Positions 36,101 through 46,271 of a stretch of DNA of 64,000 nt are shown piece by piece. The notes below the pieces were generated by a model. That model worked only from the letters and a program-made list of their open reading frames with translations, did no database searches and was not told the DNA's origin. The DNA is from Actinoallomurus sp963736325 (GTDB lineage: Bacteria > Actinomycetota > Actinomycetes > Streptosporangiales > Streptosporangiaceae). Position 1 is the first letter of the stretch; each line of letters begins with the position of its first letter. The translations under genes and the position numbers were made by a program. Location: contig CAVTOG010000014.1 in the NCBI GenBank assembly GCA_963736325.1, positions 124,001 through 188,000 of the forward strand, written 5' to 3'.

Positions 36101-39100
36101 GCGAACGTCACAGGGGAGTTCGACCTCAGCCGCCACTGGCAGTGGAACCGCTCCTCGAGCACCGGCCGTACCGGCGGCAAGGAGCTGATCCAGCTCGACT
36201 TCAACCACGTCTACAGCTACGAGACGACCGTCGACCTCACGGTACGGAGCCGGCAGGAGAAGCACGGCAAGTTCTGGTTCTCCTCGCGCCGCCGGAGGAC
36301 GACGCCCGTCAACGGCCGCCGCATGATCTACCTGCTGCCGGAGCCGGAGGCACTGGAGAAGTACGCCGACGGCGCCCTGCCCGTCGCGGACAAGCAGCTC
36401 GCCGACGCCATGAAGCGCTGGCAGGACGGTGAGCTGATGCTGAACGGCGACACCGTCGCCAAGATCCTGAACCGTTGGCAGGGGGAGAGCCCGGCCCTCA
36501 CCGCCGGCGTCACCGACGACCGCGTCGCGCTGGCGAACCACCTCGCCACGACCCACGCCACCTACGTCGCCATGATGCAGAACCGCACCCCGCTCCCGGA
36601 CCGGCCGAACCTCCGCACGCTGCGGGAGAACGGCGCGCTGCCGGTGCTGGACCAGCGGACCCGCGACGACTTCAACCGGACCTTCGGGCAGCGGCTGAAC
36701 CAGCCGAACCGCGACTTCCCCACGATGGACCTGCCGGAGTACCTGACCCGCGACGACCCCGGCGGGCGCATGCTCGGCCACAGCGGCGTCCACGAGCTGA
36801 AGTACAACGACGGCCGGTCCACGTACCAGATCGTCAAGGACGAGGTCGACGCGGTGGCGCCCGGCCTGCTGGCGGCGGGCGCGGAGCTGTGGGACCGCAG
36901 GGGCCGCGTGGTCGGCCGGATGCAGGGCGGCATCGACTCCCTGCAGGCGGTGCTGGCACGTGGCCGCGACCAGGCCATGTGGGAGGACCTGCTCTCCACG
37001 AACGGCCACGTGTTCTACCTGGTCAACCCGGTCGGCGGGCTGCTGACGGACGTCGTTGAGATCACGCTGTCCGACGAGCTGACCTCGTCGCCGACGGTAC
37101 GCGACTTCAAGCCCGACACCGGCCTGGAGAACTACGGGCACGCCTACAGCGGCACGACGGAGTCCACGTCCCGTGACGGCGGGCAGTCGGCGACCTTCCC
37201 CAAGGTCGCGTTCGGACGCGCCGGCAAGGAGAGCGACGTCCCGACCGACCCGCCGACGGCGGCCTCCGGCAACGCCGACCTCGCCTTCGCCGAGGGCCAC
37301 CACCGCGGTACGACCCGCGCGGAGAGCGCGACCACCGAGCAGACCGTCTACGACTGGTCCGGCCACTACCGCGTCGGGTTCGACCACGAACTGACCGTCG
37401 GCGTACGGCGGCTGGAGATGGACGGCCGCCCGATCAACAACTTCCTGATGAGCACGCTCCGGCACTGGACCGGGCACACCGAGGCGCGTCAGCCGGTCAA
37501 GGCACCCGGCAGGCTGGAGCTGCAGGTGCCGCGCGCGCTCGCGGAGGCGGGCACGCTGCGCGGGCCCTCGGACCTCCCCGGGTTCGCCGCGATCCCGGAG
37601 CTGCCGGGCGACGCCTACATCAGCGGCACCATGCTCGACGACGCCCTGCCGGCCGGCCGCAAGATGCTCGAGCGTGCCTTCGGGCGCGACGCCGCCAAGG
37701 CCACCACGCAGTCGTGGACATCGCGGCAGCTCTCGCGGTCGGGCATCGGGCGCGGGATCCTCCGCGGGGCGGCCTGGCTCGGGCGGCGCAACGGGGTGCG
37801 GTCGTTCCTGTCGCTGCCGGTGCTGCTGTCCCGCTCCCACCTGACCAACCACATCCTCGAGGGGTCGGCCGGCAAGCGGTACAAGCTCGCGGACAACGTG
37901 TTCATCCCGGGGCACTCCTCCGACCGCGCGTCGCTGTTCCTCGAGGGTGACCTGTACGACCTCGAGGTGCTCGCGCCGATCAAGGAGGGCACCGGCACCG
38001 GCCGCTACATCAAGCACCAGAGCGGCACCACGGCCTCCACCAGCACCGACCGCTGGCGCGGCGCGGGCGAGGCGGCGCTCGACATCTCCGGCACCATCAA
38101 GCCGCACGACCCGCCGCACGGCCTGACCGGCGAGACCGGCGCGAGCCAGACCACCTCGGCGAACCGCTCGGGCGCCGGCACCGAGAACTACCGGCGCGAG
38201 CAGCACGTCAAGCAGCAGGGCCCGGTCTACCTCGTACGGATGCGCGGCCGCTACCGGCTGGAGGCCCAGCGGTACCGCCACCACCTGTTCCGCCGCCGTA
38301 CGCCGCTCGGCCGGTTCCACAGCGACCCGATCACCGGCGACGTGTACGCGGAGATGTTCCAGGACGAGGTCAAGGAGCTGCGCCGGCAGATCGCCGAGCG
38401 GCGGCCGGAGATCGACACGCGGCACCCCGCCGAGTCGTGGGACGCGATGAACCGCGCGCCCGGGTACGACCTCGGCTCGCTGCTGGAGGGCGCCGCGGCC
38501 GAACGCCTGGACGCCCAGCGTGCCTACCGCGGCGTGGCGCGCGGCCTGCGCTCGCTGATGGGCGGCGACCGTGCGGTGGTCCTGCGCGCCGACCGGCGCG
38601 CCATGGCGCGGGCGGCGTACCGTTCGCTGCTGCCGTGGGCGGCCGACCGGATGGGCGCCGACGTCACGGCCGCCGGCATCGGCCGGCCGGACTCCCTGGG
38701 GCGCTTCGAACGCCACCGCGACGCGGCCGGCGACGCGCCCGGCGCCGTCGAGGAGGCCACCCGGTCGGTCGTCGCCGAGGTCCACCGGGTGCGCGAGCTC
38801 ACGTCCGGCGGCCCGGCACCGGTCTTCACACCGGCGAACGGCAACACCCTCGAGCAGACCTACGCCGCGGCCCTGAACTGGGCGGTCACCACGATCCGGG
38901 CCGACGTCGCCGCGGCGCAGGGCGCCGGGCGACGGGTGAGCGAGCCGGCCAGCGTCCGACGGTACGGGGAGTACCTCCAGGCCATCGGCCGGGCTCCGGG
39001 CACGGCGCCCGGCGCGGTCGAGGAGGCGACCACCGGCATCATCAACGAGGTCAACCGGGTGCACGCGCTCAACCCGGCGAACGCGTACGTTCCCAACCCG

Positions 39101-42100
39101 ACCCGGCCGACCGTCACGACCTTTCCACCGGTCGGGCTGCCGGGCGCCGTGCCCGTCCTCGGCCTGGACCCGGTGTACGTGGCGCGCGACGTCGCGCACG
39201 CCCTGAACGCGCACATCCGCGTCGACGTCATCGGCCAGGACGGCGCCTCCGTCACCCGCTGGGTCGGGCCGGACGGGCGGCTGCACTACTTCGACCCGGC
39301 GGGCACCCAGCACGTCAGCATCACCGCGGACGAGGCGGAGCGGGTCGGCCTGCTGCCGTCCCGGCAGCGAGCGGACGTCGACCGGCTCGGCATCGGCGCC
39401 GCCGACATCGGACGGCTGTACCGCGGTTCGTGGCAGCGCGGCCGGACGTTCGAGCAGGCACTGGCCGGTGAGATCCGCCGGCGCGACGACCGGCTGGCCG
39501 GGCTCCATCCCGATCTGCCCGAACTGCTCACCCGCGCGGTCGAGAACGACGACGTCTGGGCCCGGTACGAGGCGCGGCTCGAGCGGAGCCACGCCCGCTG
39601 GCGCGCCGACAACACCGCCGACGTTCGCGACCTGCGACGCAACATCGCCGAGCTCGACGGCGTGCTCTTCGAGCTGCGGACGCGGCTGTTCGGCCAGCAC
39701 GGCGACCGGGCGTACGCGGCGTCGCCGGCCGAGGCCGACCGGATCACGGCGGCGATCGAAGCCACGCAGACCTCCGTCAACACGACGGACCGCCAGGTCA
39801 CGGAGCTGAACCGGCAGCTCACGGACCTGACGAACCAGGAGGAGACCATCCTGCGGCGGCTCGACGACGCCGGGTACGAACGGGGCCGTCTCGCCGTGGA
39901 CGTCCTGTCCGAACTCCGCGACGCGGCGCGCGGGCGCGACGGCTTCGCCCGGCGTACCTGGGACGACGGCGCGGTTCAGGCGGTCGAGGACCGCATCGAG
40001 GACCTCGCGCCGCCGAGGCCCGGACGGCGAGGCGCGCTGACGTCGGTCACCGGGGACCAGCTCGGGGCGGCCCCGGCGCCGACCGCGCGTGACCTCGCCT
40101 CGCCGCCGCACCCCCGCCTGCCCGAGGCCGTCGTCCGGCGCGACTACGTGTGGCTGAAGAAGATCAACCCGTCCTTCGCCAAGGGCGAGGACTACGCCAC
40201 GAACTGCGTGCTCAGCGCGATCGGCACCAACCTCACCCTCGAGGAGGCGCTGAAGGACCCGCAGGAGGACCCCGACCTCCTGCCCTTCTACCAGGTGCCG
40301 CCGTCGAGCCTGGCGCCGCGCGAGTACATCACCAACATGGGCCACGGCGACCCCGTCGACGTCGCGGGCTACGCCGCGATCGTGAACGCGATGACCGCCG
40401 CCGGCCCCGGCGCGCGCGGCCTGGTCATCGTCGGCGTACAGGGCAGCGCGATCGACCACGTCTTCAACGTCGTCCACGACAAGAACGGCATCGTCTTCCT
40501 CGACGGCCAGCGCGGCGAACAGGCGATCCTGCCGACGGACGTCCGCAGCCTGCAGTTCCTCCCGGTGAGCGAGGGCTTCCCGCGCGACGCGATCGCGGTG
40601 GGCGGGCCGGGGCGCCCCTCGGCGTTCGTCGGCACGCCCGCCACCGCCGTCGAACGGAACCGCGCGAACCTGGAGAACCGCCTCGCGCCCCTGCTGCCCG
40701 CCGACGACGGGACCACCGCCGACTGCCTCACCCGGCTCCAGACCGTGCACCGGGCCTTCTACGGGACCGGGCCGCGTACCGTGCGTGACGACTCGGCGCT
40801 CGGCACCGGCCGTACGCAGGACGCCCTCGCCGCCGAGCTCGGCGGCGACTGGCGGCCCGTCGCGACCGGGCCGCTCGTCACGCGGCTGCGCGAACTCGGC
40901 CACGGCGCCACGGCGTTCGTGCTGACCTCGCCGCCGGGCGAGGCGTACTCCCGTCACGGGGTCGTGCTGCGCAACGAGCACGGCCAGGTGTACTGGATCG
41001 AGACCCAGGGCGCAGGGAACCACCGGGTCAGCCCCGTCACCGCGCCGCCGGCACCGGTGATCGGCGCGCGGGCGATCGTCCTCGACGGCGCGGGGAACGC
41101 CGTGCCGCCCTCCACCGGCTCGGCGAACGACGGGTTGTTCGACCCTTCCGGCGACCTCAAGTACGGGGCGCTCGGGCGCGAGCTGGAGACGTCGTTCATC
41201 GTGCATCTCGACGACGGCGCGGACATCGGCGACAACGACCTGCTCCTGCTCGACGACCCCGAGGCCGGGGTCAAGCTGATGACCGACAGCTGGAGCCTCG
41301 CGGTCGCCGGAGGCCGCTACTTCCCCTCGCTGGAGGCGGCGCGCGCCGCCGGTCTCGGCCCGGCGACCATGAAGAAGGTCAAGATCATCGAGATGGTCAC
41401 GCACCCCGAGGGCATCATCCGGCCGTACGAGGACGACCTGCCGACCGCCGAGGACCGCTTCCACGGCACCCGCGAGACCTTCGCTACGCTGCGGACCGCG
41501 CGCACGCGCGGCGGGCGGCCGAGGGTGACCGACCGCGGCACGAGGCTGACCGAGCTGTTCCCGCCGAACGGACGCCGCACGTACGGCCCGCTCGCCGAAC
41601 GGCTCTCCGTCATCCGGCCGCCCTGGGACGTCGACACCGTGTACGGCCAGCTCACCGTCGGTGTACCGCTGACGGGCATCCCCGGATTCATGCTGTACGC
41701 AGCGGGCCTGAACAACTCCTCCTCGATGCGGGAGTTCCTGGGCGACAGCCTCGGGTTCGGCACACGGATCGCGCGGAGGTTCATCGAACGGCGCGTCGGC
41801 GGCGACGTCGACGGGTTCGCGGTCGCGGCCATGGACCACGCGCCCGGCGTCGCCGCGCTGCGCGCCGCCATGGTCGTCCTGCTCACGCACGCCGCCGCCG
41901 AGGTGGACGTCTACCTGACCCCGGGCGACCGGGCCAAGAATCGCGTGCTCGGCGCCCTGCGCAGCTCGTTCTCCGCGGTGCGCGCGTCGCTGCCGGACGA
42001 CGTCAAGGAGTACCTCGAGACCAACGCCGGCGACATCCGGCACGAGCTGAGGAGCTACCTGAAGAGCCGGATGAGAACGCGCGTCGAGGCCTTCGACCGC

Positions 42101-44830
42101 GAGCGCTCCCGTCGCGGGCAGCCGCGGCTGGGCATCTTCGACTACACGCTGCAATACCAGACCGACGTCACCCTGGGCGACTACGTGGACAACCTGCTCC
42201 TCCCGCCGGAGCGGCGCCGCGTCCACATCGACCAGGAGACGGCGATGAACATCCGGACCAACTTCGACTCGCTCGACGACAATGAGGGACGGCTGCGGGA
42301 GCCGCTGATCCCGGTCGAGATGCGTGACCTCGGCGCCACGTGGGTCACGATGGACCAGGTCGAGGCGCGTTCCCGGCAGGTCGCGGATTTCGCGCGCGAG
42401 GCGTACGACGCGGCCGCCAGGACCCGGCGCAACGGACGGACCGAGGCCGGCCGCCGCCACCTCGAGACGCTCACCGACGCGGTACGCACGCTGGGCGCGA
42501 TGCGGCTCGGCAGGAACCTCATGTCGGACGTGCACCGCGCCATCGACAAGGCCGTCGCCCAGGGCTCGGAGGCGCTCCGCCGCCCGATCGTGCGCCAGGA
42601 CGTGACCAGCAACCTGGTCGCCGACGCCATGATCGCCCTGCACGACTTCGCCGAGAACGGCGACCGGCGGGCCCGCGCGCTGCGCGAGACGCTCGAGGAC
42701 GTGCGCGCGAGCGTGCACGAGCACCGAGGCGTACGGCCGGGCGTCCCCGCGCCGACGCCCGAACTGAGGGAGTTCACCGACAGCATCGACCTCGCGATCG
42801 GCGACCTGCGCCGCCTGGAGCGCAACCACCTCGAGGTGCCGTTCGGCCAGGGGGAGCACCGGGTCGACGAGGACGACGTTCGTGCGCTGCGGTCGTTCGC
42901 GCGGCACGTCGCCCGCCGGGCCGACCGGTACGCCGACGGACGCCCCGGACTCGTCGTACGCGTCGACGGCAGCGGCAACGGCGGGCTGTTCAGCCTGGGT
43001 CCGGTCCGGGTGGGCCGCAGGCGCGCGCAGGCCGTCATCAACGTGCTGCGGCCGATGATCGAGGACGAGCTGCACGACCGCGGCCTGTCACGCCGGACCG
43101 TGGCGTTCGAGGCCCTGTCGCACGGCCGGACCGACGACGGGCCCGAGCAGGATGAGGAGACGGACGAGGAGCGGCGCCGAGCTGACGTGTGGGTCGCGCC
43201 GGCTCCGCCGCCCCCGGACTCGCGCGAGACCCGCCGCAACGGGGGCGCGCGCGACACGGGCATCGACCCGCTGGAGGACGGCCGTCCGCTGGGCGCGCCG
43301 ATCACACTGGAACGCCCCCGCTTCGGCGGCGTGTCCGAGTCCGCGCAGGTGGACCCGTCCGGCGCGGCGGGCAAGGGCAAGGGGCCGGAGAGCCGGTACA
43401 CGCTCTCCCGTTCGGACGGGCTACGGGCGCCGTTCCGGTACGACGTCGGATCCTCCGGTCGGATCACGCTGCCGGACGGCACGACACTCGCGCCGGACGG
43501 CTGGGTGCGCTTCGGTGACGACTTCGTGCACGCGCCGACCGGCCATCTCCTGCGCGGCGACAGCGGCTGGATCGGGCGGGTGGCCAACGCCGACAATGTC
43601 CGTACGCTGCTGGCCGAGTCGGAGGCGGAGTCCTACACCGCGAGTGCCGACCCGTCAGGGCTCCACCTGGCGCGCGACGGAGGCGGCACGGAGGTACGGG
43701 TGCCGCTCACGGACCCGGCACCGGCCCCGGCCGGAACGGCCACGCCGAGCCTCGCCGACACCGCGTACCGGATCCTGTCCGGCACGACGCCCACGTCCGT
43801 TCCCGCGACGACGCCGGTCCCTGGGACGACCACGGCCGCCATGCCGATCCCCGCCACACCGGTCCCTGGGACGACGACGTCCGTCACGCCGGTTCCCGCG
43901 ACGACCACGCCCGCGCCCGCGTACTCGGCGCAGGACAGCTTCGACGCCGAGTTCGCGGACACGATCGCGGAGTTCCCCGAGATCATCCGCGACGGCCGCT
44001 GGACGGTGTGGGGTCAGGGCGCCGAGGAACAGGAGGCCCGGGTGTTCGCCGCCGAGAGCACGACGCTGGGCGGGCTGCGCGGGCAGTACGACCCCGACGC
44101 CCCGAAGGCGGGCCGGGTCGCCGACGCCGCAGGCCGCCTGTACGCCGAGGGCCCCGCCTGGAACTGGTACCTGCCCGGCCGCGACCGTGTCGTGGCCTCC
44201 TCGCGGCCGGAGTCCGACGTGCGGTCGACGCTGTCCAACGCGCCGGGCGCCCCGGTCTCCAAACCCTCCCCGCACCGGGTGGCCGACACGCCGCCGGTCG
44301 ACCCGTCGCGTACCGCGGCCCTGCCCACGCTGCTCGACGGCGGCCTGCCGCACGCGATGCGGTGGCGTGCCGACGGTGGGACGGCGCCGCTGCACAAGTT
44401 CAGCGACAAGGCACCGGAGGAGGTCTTCCGCGACGGGCTGCGCCCGAAGGGCGGTCGGCTCGGGCACCTCATCGAGCACGTGTACGGCAACCCGAGGGAC
44501 ACCGCGTACGTGAGCACGTCGCGGAACTACCACTACCTGCGGGACTCGGCGTACAACGACCCGGGCTCGGCCACCCTGCTGCACGGCAAGTACCGGTGGC
44601 GCTACGACGTGGTCCTGCCCGGTGGCGTCGACGTCAACGCCACGCTCGACATCGCCTCGCCGTTCCCCGACCAGCAGGAGGTCGTCTTTCCCGGCGGCAT
44701 CGACGTGCGGTTCATCCGTGGCGCGCAGCCGCTGGAGAACGGCTCACCGGTCGGTGACTACATTCTCAATCCCGCCTTCGACCCTCGGTTCGGCCCATCG
44801 CCCGACGGCGTCCAACAGAATCGGGCGTAA
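29014..44830 (+). CDS. Giant type VII polymorphic toxin (about 5,272 aa), interrupted by two 1-base deletions
   Basis: As sequenced, the frame starting at ATG 29014 ends at 31251 and a separate frame opens before 31367 and runs to 44830. Coding character moves from the first frame to a second near 30170 and to a third near 31318; the middle frame has no stop between. Adding one base at each point gives one continuous protein. Order: WXG100-like CpnT-type head (1-120), hydrophobic helices (110-185), helical region to 365, Ser/Thr-rich linker (385-765), alpha/beta modules (770-1060), a long uncharacterised middle, tandem helical repeats (about 3200), coiled coil (about 3540-3640), Tox-PL (3711-3854), a second papain-like segment, an unnamed conserved region, an OmpA-like module (about 4620-4730) and a C-terminal ADP-ribosyltransferase. 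Either real decay or sequencing error is possible. Confidence 0.8.
35441..35539 (+). repeat. Tandem 18-base repeats encoding PAWLHR units
   Basis: Inside the giant toxin, six consecutive 6-residue units read PAWLHA, PAWLHR, PAWLHR, PAWLRM, PALPAM and PGWAAT. The units diverge towards the 3' end. The evenly spaced Pro-Ala-Trp-Leu could be a membrane-active or extended segment; its function is unknown. Confidence 0.8.
40140..40570 (+). other. Papain-fold glutamine-deamidase-like (Tox-PL) domain
   Basis: The segment opens with KKINPSF, then carries TNCVL (Cys 3732), DHVFNVV (His 3816) and FLDGQRG (Asp 3831), the ordered Cys-His-Asp of Tox-PL toxins. A second stretch at 40720-41040 repeats the plan (TADCLTRL, RHGVVLRN, YWIETQG) with Glu in place of Asp. 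Confidence 0.72.
44380..44830 (+). other. C-terminal pierisin/scabin-like ADP-ribosyltransferase domain
   Basis: LHKFSDKAPEEVFRDGLRP corresponds to the first strand and helix of scabin-type toxins. YVSTSRN (Ser 5168) is the STS motif, YDVVLPGGVDVNATL is the family's characteristic strand, and QQEVVFPGGI gives the QxE pair (Gln 5221, Glu 5223). The position normally held by the NAD-binding Arg is Lys 5129. Pierisin and scabin modify guanine in DNA; that substrate is only inferred here. Confidence 0.75.
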
Positions 44831-44840
44831 GAACAATATG

Positions 44841-44887
44841 GGTTGGCCAATTCGTTGACACCAATCGGTTGCTTGTTGACAGAATAT
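44841..44887 (+). promoter_or_regulatory. AT-rich promoter region of the lectin genes
   Basis: Two copies of GGTTG followed by GTTGACA (44841-44860 and 44867-44881) sit in an unusually AT-rich gap after the giant gene. Each TTGACA could serve as a -35 box; AATATG near 44884 is a possible -10. Confidence 0.35.
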
Positions 44888-44925
44888 GACTCCCGAATTC
44901 ACGTACCCGAATGAGGAGAACGGCG

Positions 44926-44997
44926 ATGTCAGAGGCATGCGCGCGGCCCGCCGCGGCCCGGCGGCGGACGCCGGCCGGAGGTCGCCGTGACGGATGA
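44926..44997 (+). CDS. Possible 23-residue leader ORF before the ricin-type lectin
   Basis: ATG 44926 follows GAGGAGAACGGCG, a better ribosome site than that of the lectin itself. The 23-codon ORF (starts MSEACARPAAARRR) ends inside the first codons of the lectin gene, an arrangement suited to translational coupling. A matching ORF occurs at 46000. Coding status is unproven. Confidence 0.3.
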   Translation: MSEACARPAAARRRTPAGGRRDG

Positions 44998-45919
44998 GCC
45001 GGCCGTCGCCGTGGAGATCCGCCGGGCGTCGGCGCTGCCGCGGGTCATCGCGGTGCCCGCCCTCGAGATCCTGTTCCCGTCCGACCTCGCCACGTCGCCG
45101 GAGCCGGCGACGGCGGTCGTGCCGAGCGCCGGTGTGGTCGCGCGGGAGGACCATCCCGTGCCCGCCGCCGTACGCACGCGGCAGCGCCGTACCCGGCTCC
45201 TCGTGCTCGGCGTGGCCGGGGTCGCGGTGCTCGCGCTCGTGCCCCTCGCCCTCCTCGGGCCGGGTGGCGGGTCCGACGACCACCGCTCCCGCGCCGCCGC
45301 CGGATCGCCGCCGGGCAACGGGAATCCGGCCGCGCCCGCGCCGAGCTGGCCCGCCGGCGCGCCCACGCCGACCCCCGCGCAGAGCGGCGACCCGCACTCC
45401 ACGGGGGCGCCGTCGGGCGGCAACTCCCACGGGTCAACCGGATCGCACGGCAAGAACGGGCACGCGTCGCACGGCGGATCGGGCGGCTCGCACGGATCGT
45501 CCGGCCACGCGCCGCCCGCGAACGGAACGGCCTCCAGGACGCGTTCGATCATGAGCTACGCCTCGAACCGGTGCATCGACGTCACCGGCGGCGCGGGCAA
45601 GGACGGCACCCCGCTGGACATCTGGGACTGCAACGGCGCCTCCCGGCAGAAGTGGACGTTCGAGTCGGACGGCTCGGTACGCGCGCTCGGCCTGTGCATG
45701 GACGTCGCGTGGGGTTCCAGCGACGACGGCACCACCATCCAGCTCGCGAACTGCCACGGCGGACCCGCCCAGCATTTCGACCTGAACGGCGCCGGTGACC
45801 TGGTCAACACCGGCGCGGACAAATGCGTGGACGTGAAGGACCAGGAGACCGGTAACGGCACCCGCCTTCAGCTCTGGCAATGCGCCGGCACTTCGAACCA
45901 GAAATGGAGCGCCGTCTGA
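44987..45919 (+). CDS. Membrane-anchored ricin-type beta-trefoil lectin
   Basis: 310 aa from GTG 44987, with GGAGG five bases upstream. Residues 1-65 are cytosolic; one membrane helix follows (LLVLGVAGVAVLALVPLALL). About 90-180 are a Gly/Ser/His-rich stalk, and about 185-310 are a ricin B-type lectin with three QxW-type repeats (RQKWTFESDG, AQHFDLNGAG, NQKWSAV) and paired cysteines. It should display the lectin outside the membrane and bind carbohydrate. It lies where an immunity gene for the giant toxin would be expected, but nothing in it suggests that role. Confidence 0.85.
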   Translation: MTDEPAVAVEIRRASALPRVIAVPALEILFPSDLATSPEPATAVVPSAGVVAREDHPVPAAVRTRQRRTRLLVLGVAGVAVLALVPLALLGPGGGSDDHRSRAAAGSPPGNGNPAAPAPSWPAGAPTPTPAQSGDPHSTGAPSGGNSHGSTGSHGKNGHASHGGSGGSHGSSGHAPPANGTASRTRSIMSYASNRCIDVTGGAGKDGTPLDIWDCNGASRQKWTFESDGSVRALGLCMDVAWGSSDDGTTIQLANCHGGPAQHFDLNGAGDLVNTGADKCVDVKDQETGNGTRLQLWQCAGTSNQKWSAV

Positions 45920-45983
45920 CGTTTTCGGCGCTCGCGAACGGCCGACCGGTCCGACGGCGACCACGGTCGCGAAATGGGAAGCG

Positions 45984-46172
45984 ATGGAGAGGAACGGCGA
46001 TGGTCGAGGCATCTCCGACCGGCCGCCGGAGACGGATCCGGCACCACCGCTCGCGATGGGCCGCGTCGTGACGACCGGACCCGGCGCGGCGCTGGTGCTC
46101 CACGCCGACGGCGACGTGACCATCTTCGACACCGGAGGTTCCCCGCTGTGGAACACCGGAACAGCGAGATGA
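45984..46172 (+). CDS. Bulb-type (mannose-binding) lectin fragment
   Basis: A 62-aa frame whose last 34 residues contain ALVLHADGDVTIFDTGGSPLWNTGT, one subdomain of a bulb lectin (family consensus QxDxNxVxY, here partly degenerate). Full domains have three such units, so this is a remnant or a minimal unit. An alternative start is GTG 46068, which overlaps the stop of a 23-codon ORF (GTGA) and leaves only the lectin part. There is no signal peptide. Confidence 0.4.
   Translation: MERNGDGRGISDRPPETDPAPPLAMGRVVTTGPGAALVLHADGDVTIFDTGGSPLWNTGTAR
46000..46071 (+). CDS. Possible 23-residue leader ORF before the bulb-lectin fragment
   Basis: ATG 46000 follows GAGAGGAACGGCG. The ORF has 23 codons (starts MVEASPTGRRRR), the same length, start context and Arg-rich character as the ORF at 44926. 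Its stop overlaps GTG 46068 of the lectin frame. Confidence 0.28.
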   Translation: MVEASPTGRRRRIRHHRSRWAAS

Positions 46173-46271
46173 CCTGCGGGCGACGGGCGGCCGTACGCCA
46201 GGCCGTTCGCGACCGCGGCGCCATCCCGATCGAACGCGTCGAAAGGATCGCCGCGGCATGAGGGGAGATCG

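Noticed and set aside
33062..43075. A 3,337-codon open frame on the minus strand opposite the giant toxin
   Set aside because: It mirrors the codon bias of the plus-strand gene (GC-rich third positions suppress antisense stops), is Arg/Val/Gly-rich and shows no domains.
44987..45919. Immunity protein for the toxin
   Set aside because: Position fits, but the sequence is a membrane-anchored ricin-type lectin with no resemblance to known immunity proteins.
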